From JAKBCQ01 sp021807585 (lineage in GTDB: Bacteria > Planctomycetota > Planctomycetia > Isosphaerales > Isosphaeraceae): a DNA stretch of 8,887 bases. Shown here piece by piece: positions 1-6,470 of this stretch. The translations under genes were made by a program, and so were the position numbers. Location: assembly GCA_027325115.1 (NCBI GenBank), contig DAHWFG010000576.1:1-8887 (forward strand). Direction: 5' to 3'. Position 1 is the first letter of the stretch. Each line of letters opens with the position of its first letter. The notes below the pieces were generated by a model. It was not told where the DNA came from. It ran no database searches and worked only from the letters and a program-made list of their open reading frames with translations.

Positions 1-1
1 G

Positions 2-109
2 AACATGCGAGAGGCGCCGGGCGTTCTCAATTACGTCGAGTTCGATCGCCCAGATCGATCCTATGAAGAACCGGTTCGATTTGCCAGAGCGGAACGTCGT
101 CGCCTGTGA
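2..109 (+). CDS. Possible C-terminal tail of a plus-strand gene cut by the left edge
   Basis: A plus-strand frame is open from the window edge to a TGA at 107-109. The visible 35 residues form a mixed-charge tail (…NYVEFDRPDRSYEEPVRF… followed by an Arg-rich end). It would end 15 bases before the convergent M16 peptidase gene ends, a normal tail-to-tail arrangement. I do not recognise the family. An open frame this short can occur by chance in G+C-rich DNA, and the antisense frame is also open here, so the call rests only on position and plausible composition. If it is wrong, 1-124 is simply the sequence downstream of the peptidase gene. I see no terminator hairpin there. Confidence 0.25.
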   Translation, partial: NMREAPGVLNYVEFDRPDRSYEEPVRFARAERRRL

Positions 110-124
110 TTGCGCGTGGTCGGA

Positions 125-2818
125 TCACGAGCATCGCGTCGATTCGATTGGATCCAATCCCGGCCGTTCGACGGGCGCCCAGCCGAGACGATCGAGGTCG
201 CGTGCGATCGAATCGGCGTCGGCGACGACGACGGCAACGAGGCGATCGGGAGCGAGCGCCGCCAAGGCGCCGCGTGCGATCGATTCGCTCGTCACCGCCT
301 CCAATCGCTCGCCAAAACGTGCGTGATCGTCGATTGGTAAGTTGTGAACATATAAGCTTGCAAATCGAGAAACGAGATCCGACGGGCTTTCGAAATGGCG
401 CGCTCGGCCTTCGATCAACGACCGCCGCGCGGCGTCGATCTCCTCGGCGGTCGGCGGACGATCCCCCAGGATCGATTCGATCTCGTCGACGATCAGTTCG
501 ACGGCCTCGGCGGTTTTATCGCTCTGGATCGACGCGCCGATCCAAAACGGACCGCGCCCGCGACGGTGATCAAACCGAGATCGAACGCCGTAGGTGAATC
601 CCTTCTCCTCACGCAATTTGGAATTCAAACGAGAATTAAAATCGCCTCCAAGTATATAATTGAAAATCATTAAATCATAATAGTGTTCGTTGTTTCGAGA
701 GATGCCGACGCAGCCGATTCGGACGACGGCTTGCGGCGCGGCGGGGCGATCGAGGAGGATCAGGCGGCGCGGCCGGGCGGAATGTTCGGCGAGTTCGATC
801 GAAGCCTGCGGATATGTTGAGGTTGCTTCGCGGCGAGGGGTTTGTTGGTGCGATTCAAGCCGCCGTAGCACACGATCGCGATCGACTTCTCCCGCGAAGA
901 TCCAGAGCCGATCGCGATCCGATTGGATTAAGGCATGCTTATTAACAAGATCGTCGCGATCGAGTTTGGACACCGATTCGAGGTTCCCTTCGAGCGTCGA
1001 GGCGTAGGGGTGATCGGCTTGGTAGATCGCTTCGAGGAGGGCGCGGCCGGCTCGCGCCTCGGCGCTATCGCGTTCGGCGACGAGAGCCGCCTCGACGCGA
1101 GCGCGGACGCGGCGCCATTCGGTTTCGGGAAAGACGGGATCGCGACCGAGTTCGAGCGCGAGATCGAGGCTAGTTTCGAGATGATTCGACAGGCAATGAA
1201 AGCCGAGATAAAAACCGTCCCACCCCGCGGAGGCCGCGACGCTCGTCCCCAGGCTCTCGGCGGCGATCGCGAATTCGAGCCCCGATCGTTTGGCGGTTCC
1301 TTCGATCATCATCTGCGCCGTGAGCCGTGTCAGCCCGCCTCGCGCCGGAGGGTCGGTCGCGGCGCCCGAAAGTCGCGTTTCGGTCGCCGCGACGATCGGC
1401 AGGTCGGTTCTCGGCAAAAACCAGACCTCGGTTCCGTCCGCGAGGGTCTCGACGACGGGCGTCGGTGGAGTGTATCCCTTGGGGGGCGCCGAGCGGGGCG
1501 CGATTGAACGGTCGAGCGGCGCCGCGACCTTTCCCCGCGAAGCCCGCATCACTTCAAGATCCACTCGGTGTTTTGATTCGAGATATTTTGATGCGACTTC
1601 ACGTACGCGATCGGCGGTCACGGCTTGATGGCGGTCGAAATCGAGGGTGATTCGGCCGGGGTCGTTCAAGAAGATGTTGTAGGCGTTGAGTCGATCGGCG
1701 ATACCGCCGAATCCGCCGATGTTATCGAGGGCGAAGACGAAGCCCGCGAGGCGACCGTTTTTGACGCGATCGAGTTCGTCGTTGGAAACGCCGCGGTTTG
1801 CGACGTTTTGGATTTCCTCCAAACACGCGTCGCGGGCTTCGGAGATCGACCTTCCGGGCCTGAGTTCGACGGTGATCGCGAACGTTCCCGCGAGTTCTCG
1901 GCTCGATTGTGCGACCGAAACGTCGCCGGCGATTTGTTTGTCGACGACCAAAAGGCGATACAGCCGGCTTGACCGGCCGCGAGCGAGGATATCGGCGAGG
2001 AGGACGAGCGGAGCGTCGTCGTCATGAAATTGAGGAGTCGAGGGCCAACAGAGGTATAACCGTTCGAGCTCGACGCGATCGCGGACGATCAGGCGCCGAT
2101 CGGCTTCGAGTTGAACCCGGTCGACGACTGGGGAGAGCGAGCGGGAACCTCCGCGGAGGGGTGAGAAGTAGCGATCGGCGAGTTCGAAGGCGGCGGCTTC
2201 GTCGAGATCGCCGACGACGCTCAAGCTGGCGTTCGCCGGAACGTAAAACGTTTCAAAGAAAGAAGTTACATCGGCGAGCGTGGCGTTTTCGACGTCCTCC
2301 ATGTAGCCGATCGTGAGCCAGTTGTAGGGATGATTGGGGGGATAAATCGCTTCGGCGAGCAATCGGCCGACTTGTCCGTAGGGGCGGTTGGCGTAATTTT
2401 GCCGATATTCATTTTTGACGACGTCTTTTTGCACGCGGAGTTTGGTTTCGGTGAGGGCGGGGATGAGAAAGCCCATGCGATCGGATTCGATCGCGATCGC
2501 CGATTCGAGATGCGCCGCGGGGAGATCGACGTAGTAATTGGTGCGGTCGGCGGAGGTTGAACCGTTGACGCTTGCGCCGAACGGCCGGGTTGATCGGAAG
2601 AAATCGCCGGGATAATGTTCGGAGCCTTCGAACATCAGGTGCTCAAACAAATGAGCAAATCCTTTTTGGCGTGGTTTTTCGTTTTTGGAACCGACGTGAT
2701 ACCAAAGGTTTACCGCGACGATTGGGAGTCGTGATTCACGTCTTGTAACGACGTCGAGGCCGTTGTCGAGGGTGATTTTTTGGTAGGAAACGGGGGCGAG
2801 GATGTTGCTTGAATTCAT
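125..2818 (-). CDS. M16 family zinc metallopeptidase, two-module (active + inactive) single chain
   Basis: A complete 897-residue protein of the pitrilysin/processing-peptidase family (M16), which hydrolyses peptides inside a clam-shell chamber. The inverted zinc motif HxxEH is HLFEH at residues 56-60. The third ligand is E137 (KNEYRQ), exactly 76 residues after H60 as in the family, so module 1 (about 1-430) should be catalytic. A Pro-rich linker (about 440-455) joins module 2 (about 456-897). There the zinc motif is replaced by the LTAQMMIEG region (499-507), while the substrate-side Arg/Tyr signature is kept (REEKGFTYG, 736-744). One chain therefore carries both halves, which are often two adjacent genes in other bacteria. 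No signal peptide or membrane segment is visible at the N-terminus, so a cytoplasmic location is likely. The ATG at 2818 has only a weak GGA upstream, but it places the family's N-terminal strand (KITLDNGLDVV) correctly. The gene stands alone, divergent from the PP2C gene. The physiological substrate is unknown. Confidence 0.93.
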   Translation of the reverse strand: MNSSNILAPVSYQKITLDNGLDVVTRRESRLPIVAVNLWYHVGSKNEKPRQKGFAHLFEHLMFEGSEHYPGDFFRSTRPFGASVNGSTSADRTNYYVDLPAAHLESAIAIESDRMGFLIPALTETKLRVQKDVVKNEYRQNYANRPYGQVGRLLAEAIYPPNHPYNWLTIGYMEDVENATLADVTSFFETFYVPANASLSVVGDLDEAAAFELADRYFSPLRGGSRSLSPVVDRVQLEADRRLIVRDRVELERLYLCWPSTPQFHDDDAPLVLLADILARGRSSRLYRLLVVDKQIAGDVSVAQSSRELAGTFAITVELRPGRSISEARDACLEEIQNVANRGVSNDELDRVKNGRLAGFVFALDNIGGFGGIADRLNAYNIFLNDPGRITLDFDRHQAVTADRVREVASKYLESKHRVDLEVMRASRGKVAAPLDRSIAPRSAPPKGYTPPTPVVETLADGTEVWFLPRTDLPIVAATETRLSGAATDPPARGGLTRLTAQMMIEGTAKRSGLEFAIAAESLGTSVAASAGWDGFYLGFHCLSNHLETSLDLALELGRDPVFPETEWRRVRARVEAALVAERDSAEARAGRALLEAIYQADHPYASTLEGNLESVSKLDRDDLVNKHALIQSDRDRLWIFAGEVDRDRVLRRLESHQQTPRREATSTYPQASIELAEHSARPRRLILLDRPAAPQAVVRIGCVGISRNNEHYYDLMIFNYILGGDFNSRLNSKLREEKGFTYGVRSRFDHRRGRGPFWIGASIQSDKTAEAVELIVDEIESILGDRPPTAEEIDAARRSLIEGRARHFESPSDLVSRFASLYVHNLPIDDHARFGERLEAVTSESIARGALAALAPDRLVAVVVADADSIARDLDRLGWAPVERPGLDPIESTRCS

Positions 2819-2871
2819 CGATATCCGTCGTTCCGAAGCGGCGTCACGTGAGAGTTTCGAACCGGTAATCT

Positions 2872-2900
2872 ATATAATAGGTGACGGGCGAGTCGAACAA
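2872..2900 (-). promoter_or_regulatory. Candidate promoter of the M16 peptidase gene
   Basis: On the minus strand a TTGTTC hexamer (2900-2895) lies 15 bases before TATTAT (2879-2874), or 17 bases before TTATAT (2877-2872). Both are inside the most AT-rich patch of the divergent intergenic region. The position, about 55 bases ahead of the M16 start codon, fits. The plus strand of the same patch contains a perfect TATAAT (2873-2878) but no convincing -35 box at the right distance, so the direction is not certain. Confidence 0.3.
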
Positions 2901-3008
2901 GCGACGAATTCGGGGTGGTGAGGCCGAACGATGAAGGATCAAAGGGGCGTGTTCGGTTGATGAGATCGTGGGATCGGAGCGATTGGGTCTTTTCGGCTCT
3001 TACCCGCG

Positions 3009-3017
3009 TGTTACAAT
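3009..3017 (+). promoter_or_regulatory. Candidate extended -10 element for the PP2C gene
   Basis: TG-T-TACAAT at 3009-3017 matches an extended -10 (TGn followed by a hexamer one base off TATAAT). Extended -10 promoters tolerate a poor -35, and here only a weak TTTTCG (2990-2995, 16-base spacer) is present. It would start transcription near 3024 and leave a leader of about 175 bases before the phosphatase GTG. Confidence 0.35.
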
Positions 3018-3186
3018 GCCTGCTAGTGGTGATGAAAGACGGCCGAAGTCGATTGGAAGATGTTGGGATCAAGCGGGGCGTTCCGAATCGACGCGAGGCC
3101 GAAATGAAGATTGCGGTTGAAGGCTCGGCAAGTGAGAGGTTTTTCGTACAAGACCTCGCCGGGTCGTTCGCCATTCGCTATGCGAT

Positions 3187-3191
3187 GAAGG
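3187..3191 (+). promoter_or_regulatory. Ribosome binding site that fixes the PP2C GTG start
   Basis: GAAGG at 3187-3191 lies seven bases before GTG 3199. This is good Shine-Dalgarno spacing and supports translation starting at this non-ATG codon. There is no ATG nearby in the phosphatase frame that would leave the conserved N-terminal phosphatase motif intact. Confidence 0.55.
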
Positions 3192-3198
3192 TCGGCCA

Positions 3199-4353
3199 GT
3201 GAACTGGGATGATACGATCATCGAGGCCGCCGCGACCGATACCGGCATGCGTCGCGCCAATAATCAAGATCGCCACATCATTGTGCGCGCCCCGAATCAA
3301 GAGAGCTGGCGAAGGCGCGGGCACTTGTTTATGGTGGCCGACGGGATGGGGGCGCACGCGGTGGGGGAGCTCGCAAGTAAGATGGCGTGCGACAACATCC
3401 CCCACACGTATAACAAGCTGCGAACGGGCACGCCCGCGGAGGCGCTTGTCAAATCGTATCAAGAGGTGGGCGCCGAGATTCACCGCAAGGCGTCCGCGAA
3501 CCGCGACTTTCAGGGGATGGGGACGACGTGCACGACGCTTGTTTTGCTTCCCGACGGCGCGATGATCGGCCATGTGGGCGATTCACGCGTGTATCGGATG
3601 CGCAACGAACGCATCGATCAGTTGTCGTTTGATCATAGTTTGGTTTGGGAGGTCGTTCGGCTCAATCGGTTGACGAACGAACAGGCTCAGCAGCTTGTTC
3701 CCAAAAACGTGATCACGCGCAGTTTGGGCCCCGAGCCCAAGGTTGAAGTCGATATCGAGGGGCCGATCCTAGTCGAGCACGGAGACGTTTTCCTCCTTTG
3801 CTCGGACGGTCTTTCGGGGCCCGTCGTCGACGCCGAGATCGGCGCTTTCGCCGGGCATTTTCATCCTGAAGACGCTTGCAAATATCTTGTACATTTAGCC
3901 AATTTGCGCGGGGGGCATGATAATATCACGTGCCTGATTGTTCGATCGGGCGAATTCGTTCCTCCGACTCGCGGCGGCGAGGAGGCCGAGAGCGACGGCA
4001 AGGCGAAGCGGAAGGAAGGCGCGGGAGGTCTCAAGCGGCTGTTGGGCGCGTTCCACAAACCGCACAAGCCCCCAGCGGTCGAAGAGCATCTTTATCGATC
4101 CGAGCCGTGTCCGATCGAGCCGAAATTGGTGGCGAGGCTGATCGAACAGGTGCGTCGATCGCAGGCGCAAGCGCTTGAGCAATCGTGGCCGATCGATCTT
4201 CCCAAATTGGCGGTGCACCGTCGCGAGGCCGACGATTCGCTCGCCTCGGGAGATCCCTGGACCGCGCTCAAAAATGTCGGCGAGGCGATCGCGATGCTCG
4301 GCCTCGCGGGTCGCGTCCATAAAAAAGCGAGCGCCGCGGCGCACGCCAATTGA
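3199..4353 (+). CDS. PP2C-type (PPM family) serine/threonine protein phosphatase with C-terminal helical extension
   Basis: A 384-residue metal-dependent phosphatase that removes phosphate from Ser/Thr residues, typically opposing Hanks-type protein kinases. All the metal-centre motifs are present: the N-terminal RRANNQD (18-24), VADGMG with D48 (46-51), GHVGDSRVYR with D128 (124-133), CSDGLSG with D203 (201-207) and GGHDNIT with D241/N242 (238-244). The catalytic domain (about 8-252) is standard in length. It is followed by a Lys/Glu/Gly-rich linker (255-290) and then a helix-prone module (about 300-378) rich in Arg, Ala, Gln and Leu that I do not recognise. There is no signal peptide or membrane segment, so it should be a soluble cytoplasmic enzyme. 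The start is GTG with GAAGG seven bases upstream. No partner kinase is visible in the window. Arg codons here are mainly CGC/CGT, unlike the CGA-rich neighbouring genes. Confidence 0.93.
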   Translation: MNWDDTIIEAAATDTGMRRANNQDRHIIVRAPNQESWRRRGHLFMVADGMGAHAVGELASKMACDNIPHTYNKLRTGTPAEALVKSYQEVGAEIHRKASANRDFQGMGTTCTTLVLLPDGAMIGHVGDSRVYRMRNERIDQLSFDHSLVWEVVRLNRLTNEQAQQLVPKNVITRSLGPEPKVEVDIEGPILVEHGDVFLLCSDGLSGPVVDAEIGAFAGHFHPEDACKYLVHLANLRGGHDNITCLIVRSGEFVPPTRGGEEAESDGKAKRKEGAGGLKRLLGAFHKPHKPPAVEEHLYRSEPCPIEPKLVARLIEQVRRSQAQALEQSWPIDLPKLAVHRREADDSLASGDPWTALKNVGEAIAMLGLAGRVHKKASAAAHAN

Positions 4354-4535
4354 AGATCGCGGCGGGGTCGACTCGCCTTCGCCCGCGGACAAATCGGTCC
4401 GATCCGATGTTTGAGACGAACCCGCCCCGGCCGGTTCGCCGCTTTCCCGCCACGAGCCGACCGCGAACGACGTTTCTCGTCGATCGATCTCGAAGACGAA
4501 CCGATCCCTAATGATAACGACATCAATTCATTAAA

Positions 4536-5738
4536 ATGCAATCGAATCAAGACTTATCGAAACAAACCCCGCGAATCGAATCGTCGCTCGTTCGACACGA
4601 CGCCGAGCCGAGATCGACGACCGAACCGCTCGCTCCGCCGATCGAACTTTCCGCGGTGTATCGAATCGCCGATCTCGACCGGATCGACGCGATCTACGAA
4701 TCGCGTGATCATGGATTTATTTATGCACGCGATTCGCATCCCGGCGCGGTCCGATTGGCCAAAAAGCTTGCGACGCTCGAGGGCGCCGACCGCGGGCTCG
4801 TTTGCGGTTCGGGGATGGCGGCCGAGGCCGCGATCTTTCTCGCGCTGATGTCTCACGGAGATTCGGTCGCGATCGCCGACGGCCTTTACGGCCGAACGAT
4901 CCGCCTCGTCGTCGGCGAGCTTCCGCGATTCGGAATCGCACACACGACATTCGATTCCACCGATCCGTCTTCGCTCGCGCGTGTGATCGATAAACATACA
5001 CGTTTAATCTTTGTGGAATCGATTTCGAATCCGCTGCTCCGAGTCGCCGATCTCGGCGGATTGGCCGAGATCGCTAAGAAGAACGGCTCGATCGTCGTCA
5101 TCGACAACACGTTCGCTCCGCTGATTTGCAGGCCGATCGATCACGGCGCCGATCTTGTCGTTCATTCGCTGACGAAATTGATCGGCGGTCACAGCGACTT
5201 GATCCTGGGAGGCGTAGCGGGATCGAACGAACTTGTCGCACGTTGCGAATCGATCGCGTCGACCTTCGGTTTAACGGGAAACGCCTTCGATAGCCGGATG
5301 GCGCTGCGCGGCGTTGCGACGCTGGCGCTCCGCTCGCGACGTTCGTGCGAATCGGCGCTCGAACTCGCCGAACGCCTGAGCCGACGCGCCGATCTCAAAG
5401 CCGTTCATTATCCCGGCCTTGCTCATAGCCCTGAATTCGATCGCGCCGGGCGCGTGCTTATGAACGGTTATGGTAATATGATCACTATTGATCTAGAAAC
5501 GCGAGATCGCGCGAATCTGTTTATTAAAAAGTTGGAACATATTCCGTTCGCTCCGAGTTTGGGAGACGTCGTAACGACGCTGAGTCATCCCGCGACGACG
5601 AGCCATCGGGGCCAGACCGCCGAACAATGGGCGCGGCAAGGAATCACCCCCGGGCTCGTTCGGCTTTCGATCGGCCTTGAGGATCCCGACGATCTTTTCC
5701 AGGAAATCGACCAATCGCTCCGAACGCAAACCGTCTGA
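4536..5738 (+). CDS. PLP-dependent trans-sulfuration enzyme (Cys/Met metabolism family: cystathionine gamma-synthase / gamma-lyase / O-acetylhomoserine sulfhydrylase type)
   Basis: A complete 400-residue fold-type I PLP enzyme acting on sulfur amino acids such as cystathionine, methionine or activated homoserine. Family landmarks appear in order: APPIELSAVY (33-42) near the N-terminus; the YAR phosphate-binding pair (Y63, R65, contributed to the neighbouring subunit); GSGMAA (91-96); the ring-stacking Tyr in DGLYGRT (Y118); ESISNP (161-166); VIDNTFA with D190, which binds the PLP nitrogen; SLTK with K214 as the Schiff-base lysine; and LVRLSIGLE (374-382) with the carboxylate-binding R376. The usual SLGGxESLxxHP segment reads SLGDVVTTLSHP (341-352), so the exact substrate cannot be assigned. 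The active site looks complete. ATG 4536 has no Shine-Dalgarno, only AT-rich sequence, but an in-frame TAA at 4515-4517 rules out much extension and the N-terminus matches the family. No other sulfur-assimilation gene is in the window. Confidence 0.9.
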   Translation: MQSNQDLSKQTPRIESSLVRHDAEPRSTTEPLAPPIELSAVYRIADLDRIDAIYESRDHGFIYARDSHPGAVRLAKKLATLEGADRGLVCGSGMAAEAAIFLALMSHGDSVAIADGLYGRTIRLVVGELPRFGIAHTTFDSTDPSSLARVIDKHTRLIFVESISNPLLRVADLGGLAEIAKKNGSIVVIDNTFAPLICRPIDHGADLVVHSLTKLIGGHSDLILGGVAGSNELVARCESIASTFGLTGNAFDSRMALRGVATLALRSRRSCESALELAERLSRRADLKAVHYPGLAHSPEFDRAGRVLMNGYGNMITIDLETRDRANLFIKKLEHIPFAPSLGDVVTTLSHPATTSHRGQTAEQWARQGITPGLVRLSIGLEDPDDLFQEIDQSLRTQTV

Positions 5739-5797
5739 TTGAGCGTAGAAGAAGGTGAGGGCGGGATTGACGGATTTCTCGGGATGAGCAACCGGAT

Positions 5798-5804
5798 AAG
5801 GTGA
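5798..5804 (+). promoter_or_regulatory. Ribosome binding site that chooses ATG 5810 for the Gly-rich protein
   Basis: AAGGTGA at 5798-5804 is a strong Shine-Dalgarno five bases before ATG 5810. An in-frame GTG at 5801 overlaps this element and so cannot easily be the start. Beginning at ATG 5810 also gives a cleaner signal peptide n-region (MSNQLARR). Confidence 0.6.
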
Positions 5805-5809
5805 CCACG

Positions 5810-6394
5810 ATGTCGAACCAACTAGCTCGGAGAGCGGGCTTCGCCGCATTGGCTTTGAGCCTCGGCCTGATCGTCGGAGCGTCGGACGCTTGGGCTCGCG
5901 CCGGCCGCGGCGGAGGAGGCCACGGCGGCGGCGGCCACGGGGGCGGCTTTCACGGCGGCGGGGGCGGCTTTCACGGCGGCGGGGGATTCCGCGGCGGAGC
6001 GATGCGCGGCTTCAACGGAGGAGGCGTTCGAGCCCCGATGCGCGGCTTCAACAACGTTCGGCCCAACACCTTTGTAAATCGTCAATTTGTTAATAACAGC
6101 AATATGAGTCGCGGTTACGGCGGATATCGCGGCCTTGGTTACGGCGGTTACGGCGGATATCGCGGCCTTGGTTACGGCGGTTACGGCGGGCTCGGTTACG
6201 GCGGGCTCGGTTACGGGGGGCTCGGTTACGGCGGGATGGGTTACGGGGGTTTCGGCGGATATGGATATCCTTACGGATACGGAATGAACGGATACTCGGG
6301 TTATCCCTACGGAATGTACGGCTATTATCCGTACTCGGTCCCGCAAACGTATCTCAGCTTCCCCGCGATCGGTAACGCGATCGATTTGTGGTAA
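5810..6394 (+). CDS. Secreted Gly/His/Tyr-rich low-complexity repeat protein
   Basis: A 194-residue protein starting with a clear Sec signal peptide: basic MSNQLARR, a hydrophobic stretch at 10-23, and a likely cut after AWA (residue 29). The mature chain has three zones. First comes a Gly tract punctuated by His and Phe (HGGG / FHGGGG units, about 30-65). A spacer with duplicated MRGFN motifs and Asn-rich sequence (about 65-102) follows. Last is a Gly-Tyr zone made of GYGGYRGLGYGG and GYGGL-type repeats (about 104-165), ending in a Tyr/Pro-rich tail and a non-repetitive hydrophobic C-terminus (SFPAIGNAIDLW). There is no catalytic motif. Such chains are usually extracellular, disordered or structural; metal binding by the His-Gly zone is only a guess. 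It lies 71 bases after the PLP enzyme gene on the same strand, with a terminator immediately downstream. A long antisense frame here is an artefact of the repeats. Confidence 0.85.
   Translation: MSNQLARRAGFAALALSLGLIVGASDAWARAGRGGGGHGGGGHGGGFHGGGGGFHGGGGFRGGAMRGFNGGGVRAPMRGFNNVRPNTFVNRQFVNNSNMSRGYGGYRGLGYGGYGGYRGLGYGGYGGLGYGGLGYGGLGYGGMGYGGFGGYGYPYGYGMNGYSGYPYGMYGYYPYSVPQTYLSFPAIGNAIDLW
5941..5982 (+). repeat. 21-bp perfect tandem duplication in the His-Gly zone
   Basis: Two identical 21-base units (5941-5961 and 5962-5982), each built on the core GGCGGCTTTCACGG, encode repeated Gly-Gly-Phe-His-Gly-Gly-Gly. The period is a multiple of three, so copy-number change would keep the reading frame. 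Confidence 0.85.
6121..6186 (+). repeat. 33-bp perfect tandem duplication in the Gly-Tyr zone
   Basis: Copy 1 (6121-6153) and copy 2 (6154-6186) are identical over all 33 bases, starting CGGATATCGCGGCC. Each adds 11 residues containing GYRGLGYGGY. Complete nucleotide identity, including synonymous positions, suggests a recent slippage or duplication event. Confidence 0.9.
6187..6246 (+). repeat. 15-bp tandem repeats, four units
   Basis: Four successive 15-base units lie at 6187-6201, 6202-6216, 6217-6231 and 6232-6246. The first two are identical (CGGGCTCGGTTACGG), the third differs by one base, and the fourth changes the Leu codon to Met and diverges slightly. Each encodes a five-residue Gly-Leu-Gly-Tyr-Gly step. 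The array follows directly on the 33-bp duplication and shares its GGTTACGG core. Confidence 0.85.
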
Positions 6395-6416
6395 AACATA
6401 TCCTCAATCAAGGACG

Positions 6417-6470
6417 ACCTTCCCGATCGACCCCATTCCCCCTCGTCGATCGGGAGGGTTCTATTTTTTT
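6417..6470 (+). terminator. Intrinsic terminator of the Gly-rich gene
   Basis: The arms ACCTTCCCGATCGAC (6417-6431) and GTCGATCGGGAGGGT (6445-6459) form a 15-pair stem with one G-U wobble and a 13-base loop. They are followed by TCTA and a run of seven T (6464-6470). It starts 22 bases after the TAA of the Gly-rich gene. Its T-run overlaps the last Lys codons and stop of the convergent gene. In the reverse direction the stem is not followed by a T-run, so termination of the minus-strand gene here would be weaker. Confidence 0.85.

Larger units (their letters stand above)
2819..3198. other. Divergent intergenic region between the M16 peptidase and PP2C genes
   Basis: These 380 bases separate two divergently transcribed genes. 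They hold the candidate M16 promoter (2872-2900), a candidate extended -10 for the phosphatase (3009-3017) and the phosphatase ribosome binding site (3187-3191). Two open frames cross the region. One is a plus-strand frame from GTG 2915 to TGA 3202 (95 codons) that overlaps the phosphatase start by four bases. The other is a minus-strand frame from 3174 to 2815 (119 codons) that overlaps the peptidase start by four bases. They are largely mirror images of each other, neither resembles a known family, and at most one could be real. I treat both as chance frames in a promoter and leader region. I see no hairpin or RNA gene here. Confidence 0.6.

Noticed and set aside
68..77. Perfect palindrome GAACCGGTTC near the left edge, considered as a terminator or operator
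   Set aside because: It is only 10 bases long with no loop and no T-run, so it cannot be told from chance.
27..134. Minus-strand 35-codon ORF starting ATG at 134, overlapping the end of the M16 gene by 10 bases
   Set aside because: It is too short, no family is recognisable, and the overlap is out of frame. It competes with the plus-strand tail and is most likely chance.
106..597. Plus-strand 163-codon very Arg-rich frame
   Set aside because: It lies antisense to the M16 C-terminal module. Its extreme Arg content reflects reading CGA/TCG codons off-frame.
652..662. TATATAAT-like promoter box inside the M16 gene
   Set aside because: It encodes the conserved NYILGG segment of the peptidase, and no downstream plus-strand gene exists to use it.
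935..1507. Plus-strand 190-codon frame inside the M16 gene
   Set aside because: It is antisense to a well-supported catalytic protein. Its Gly/Arg/Asp-rich composition is the usual shadow in G+C-rich DNA.
2815..3174. Minus-strand 119-codon frame overlapping the M16 start in an ATGA-like way
   Set aside because: It runs through the promoter region, has Arg/Ser/Pro/Thr-rich composition typical of noncoding frames, has no homology I can recognise, and is antisense to the 95-codon frame.
4366..4490. Short inverted repeats (for example CGACG-TTTCT-CGTCG) after the phosphatase gene, considered as a terminator
   Set aside because: The stems are 5 bases and lack a T-run, which is not enough for an intrinsic terminator.
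5822..6346. Minus-strand 174-codon Val/Thr/Ala/Ser-repeat frame opposite the Gly-rich gene
   Set aside because: It is a mirror of the Gly-rich repeats. The sense strand has the signal peptide, the ribosome site and the terminator.
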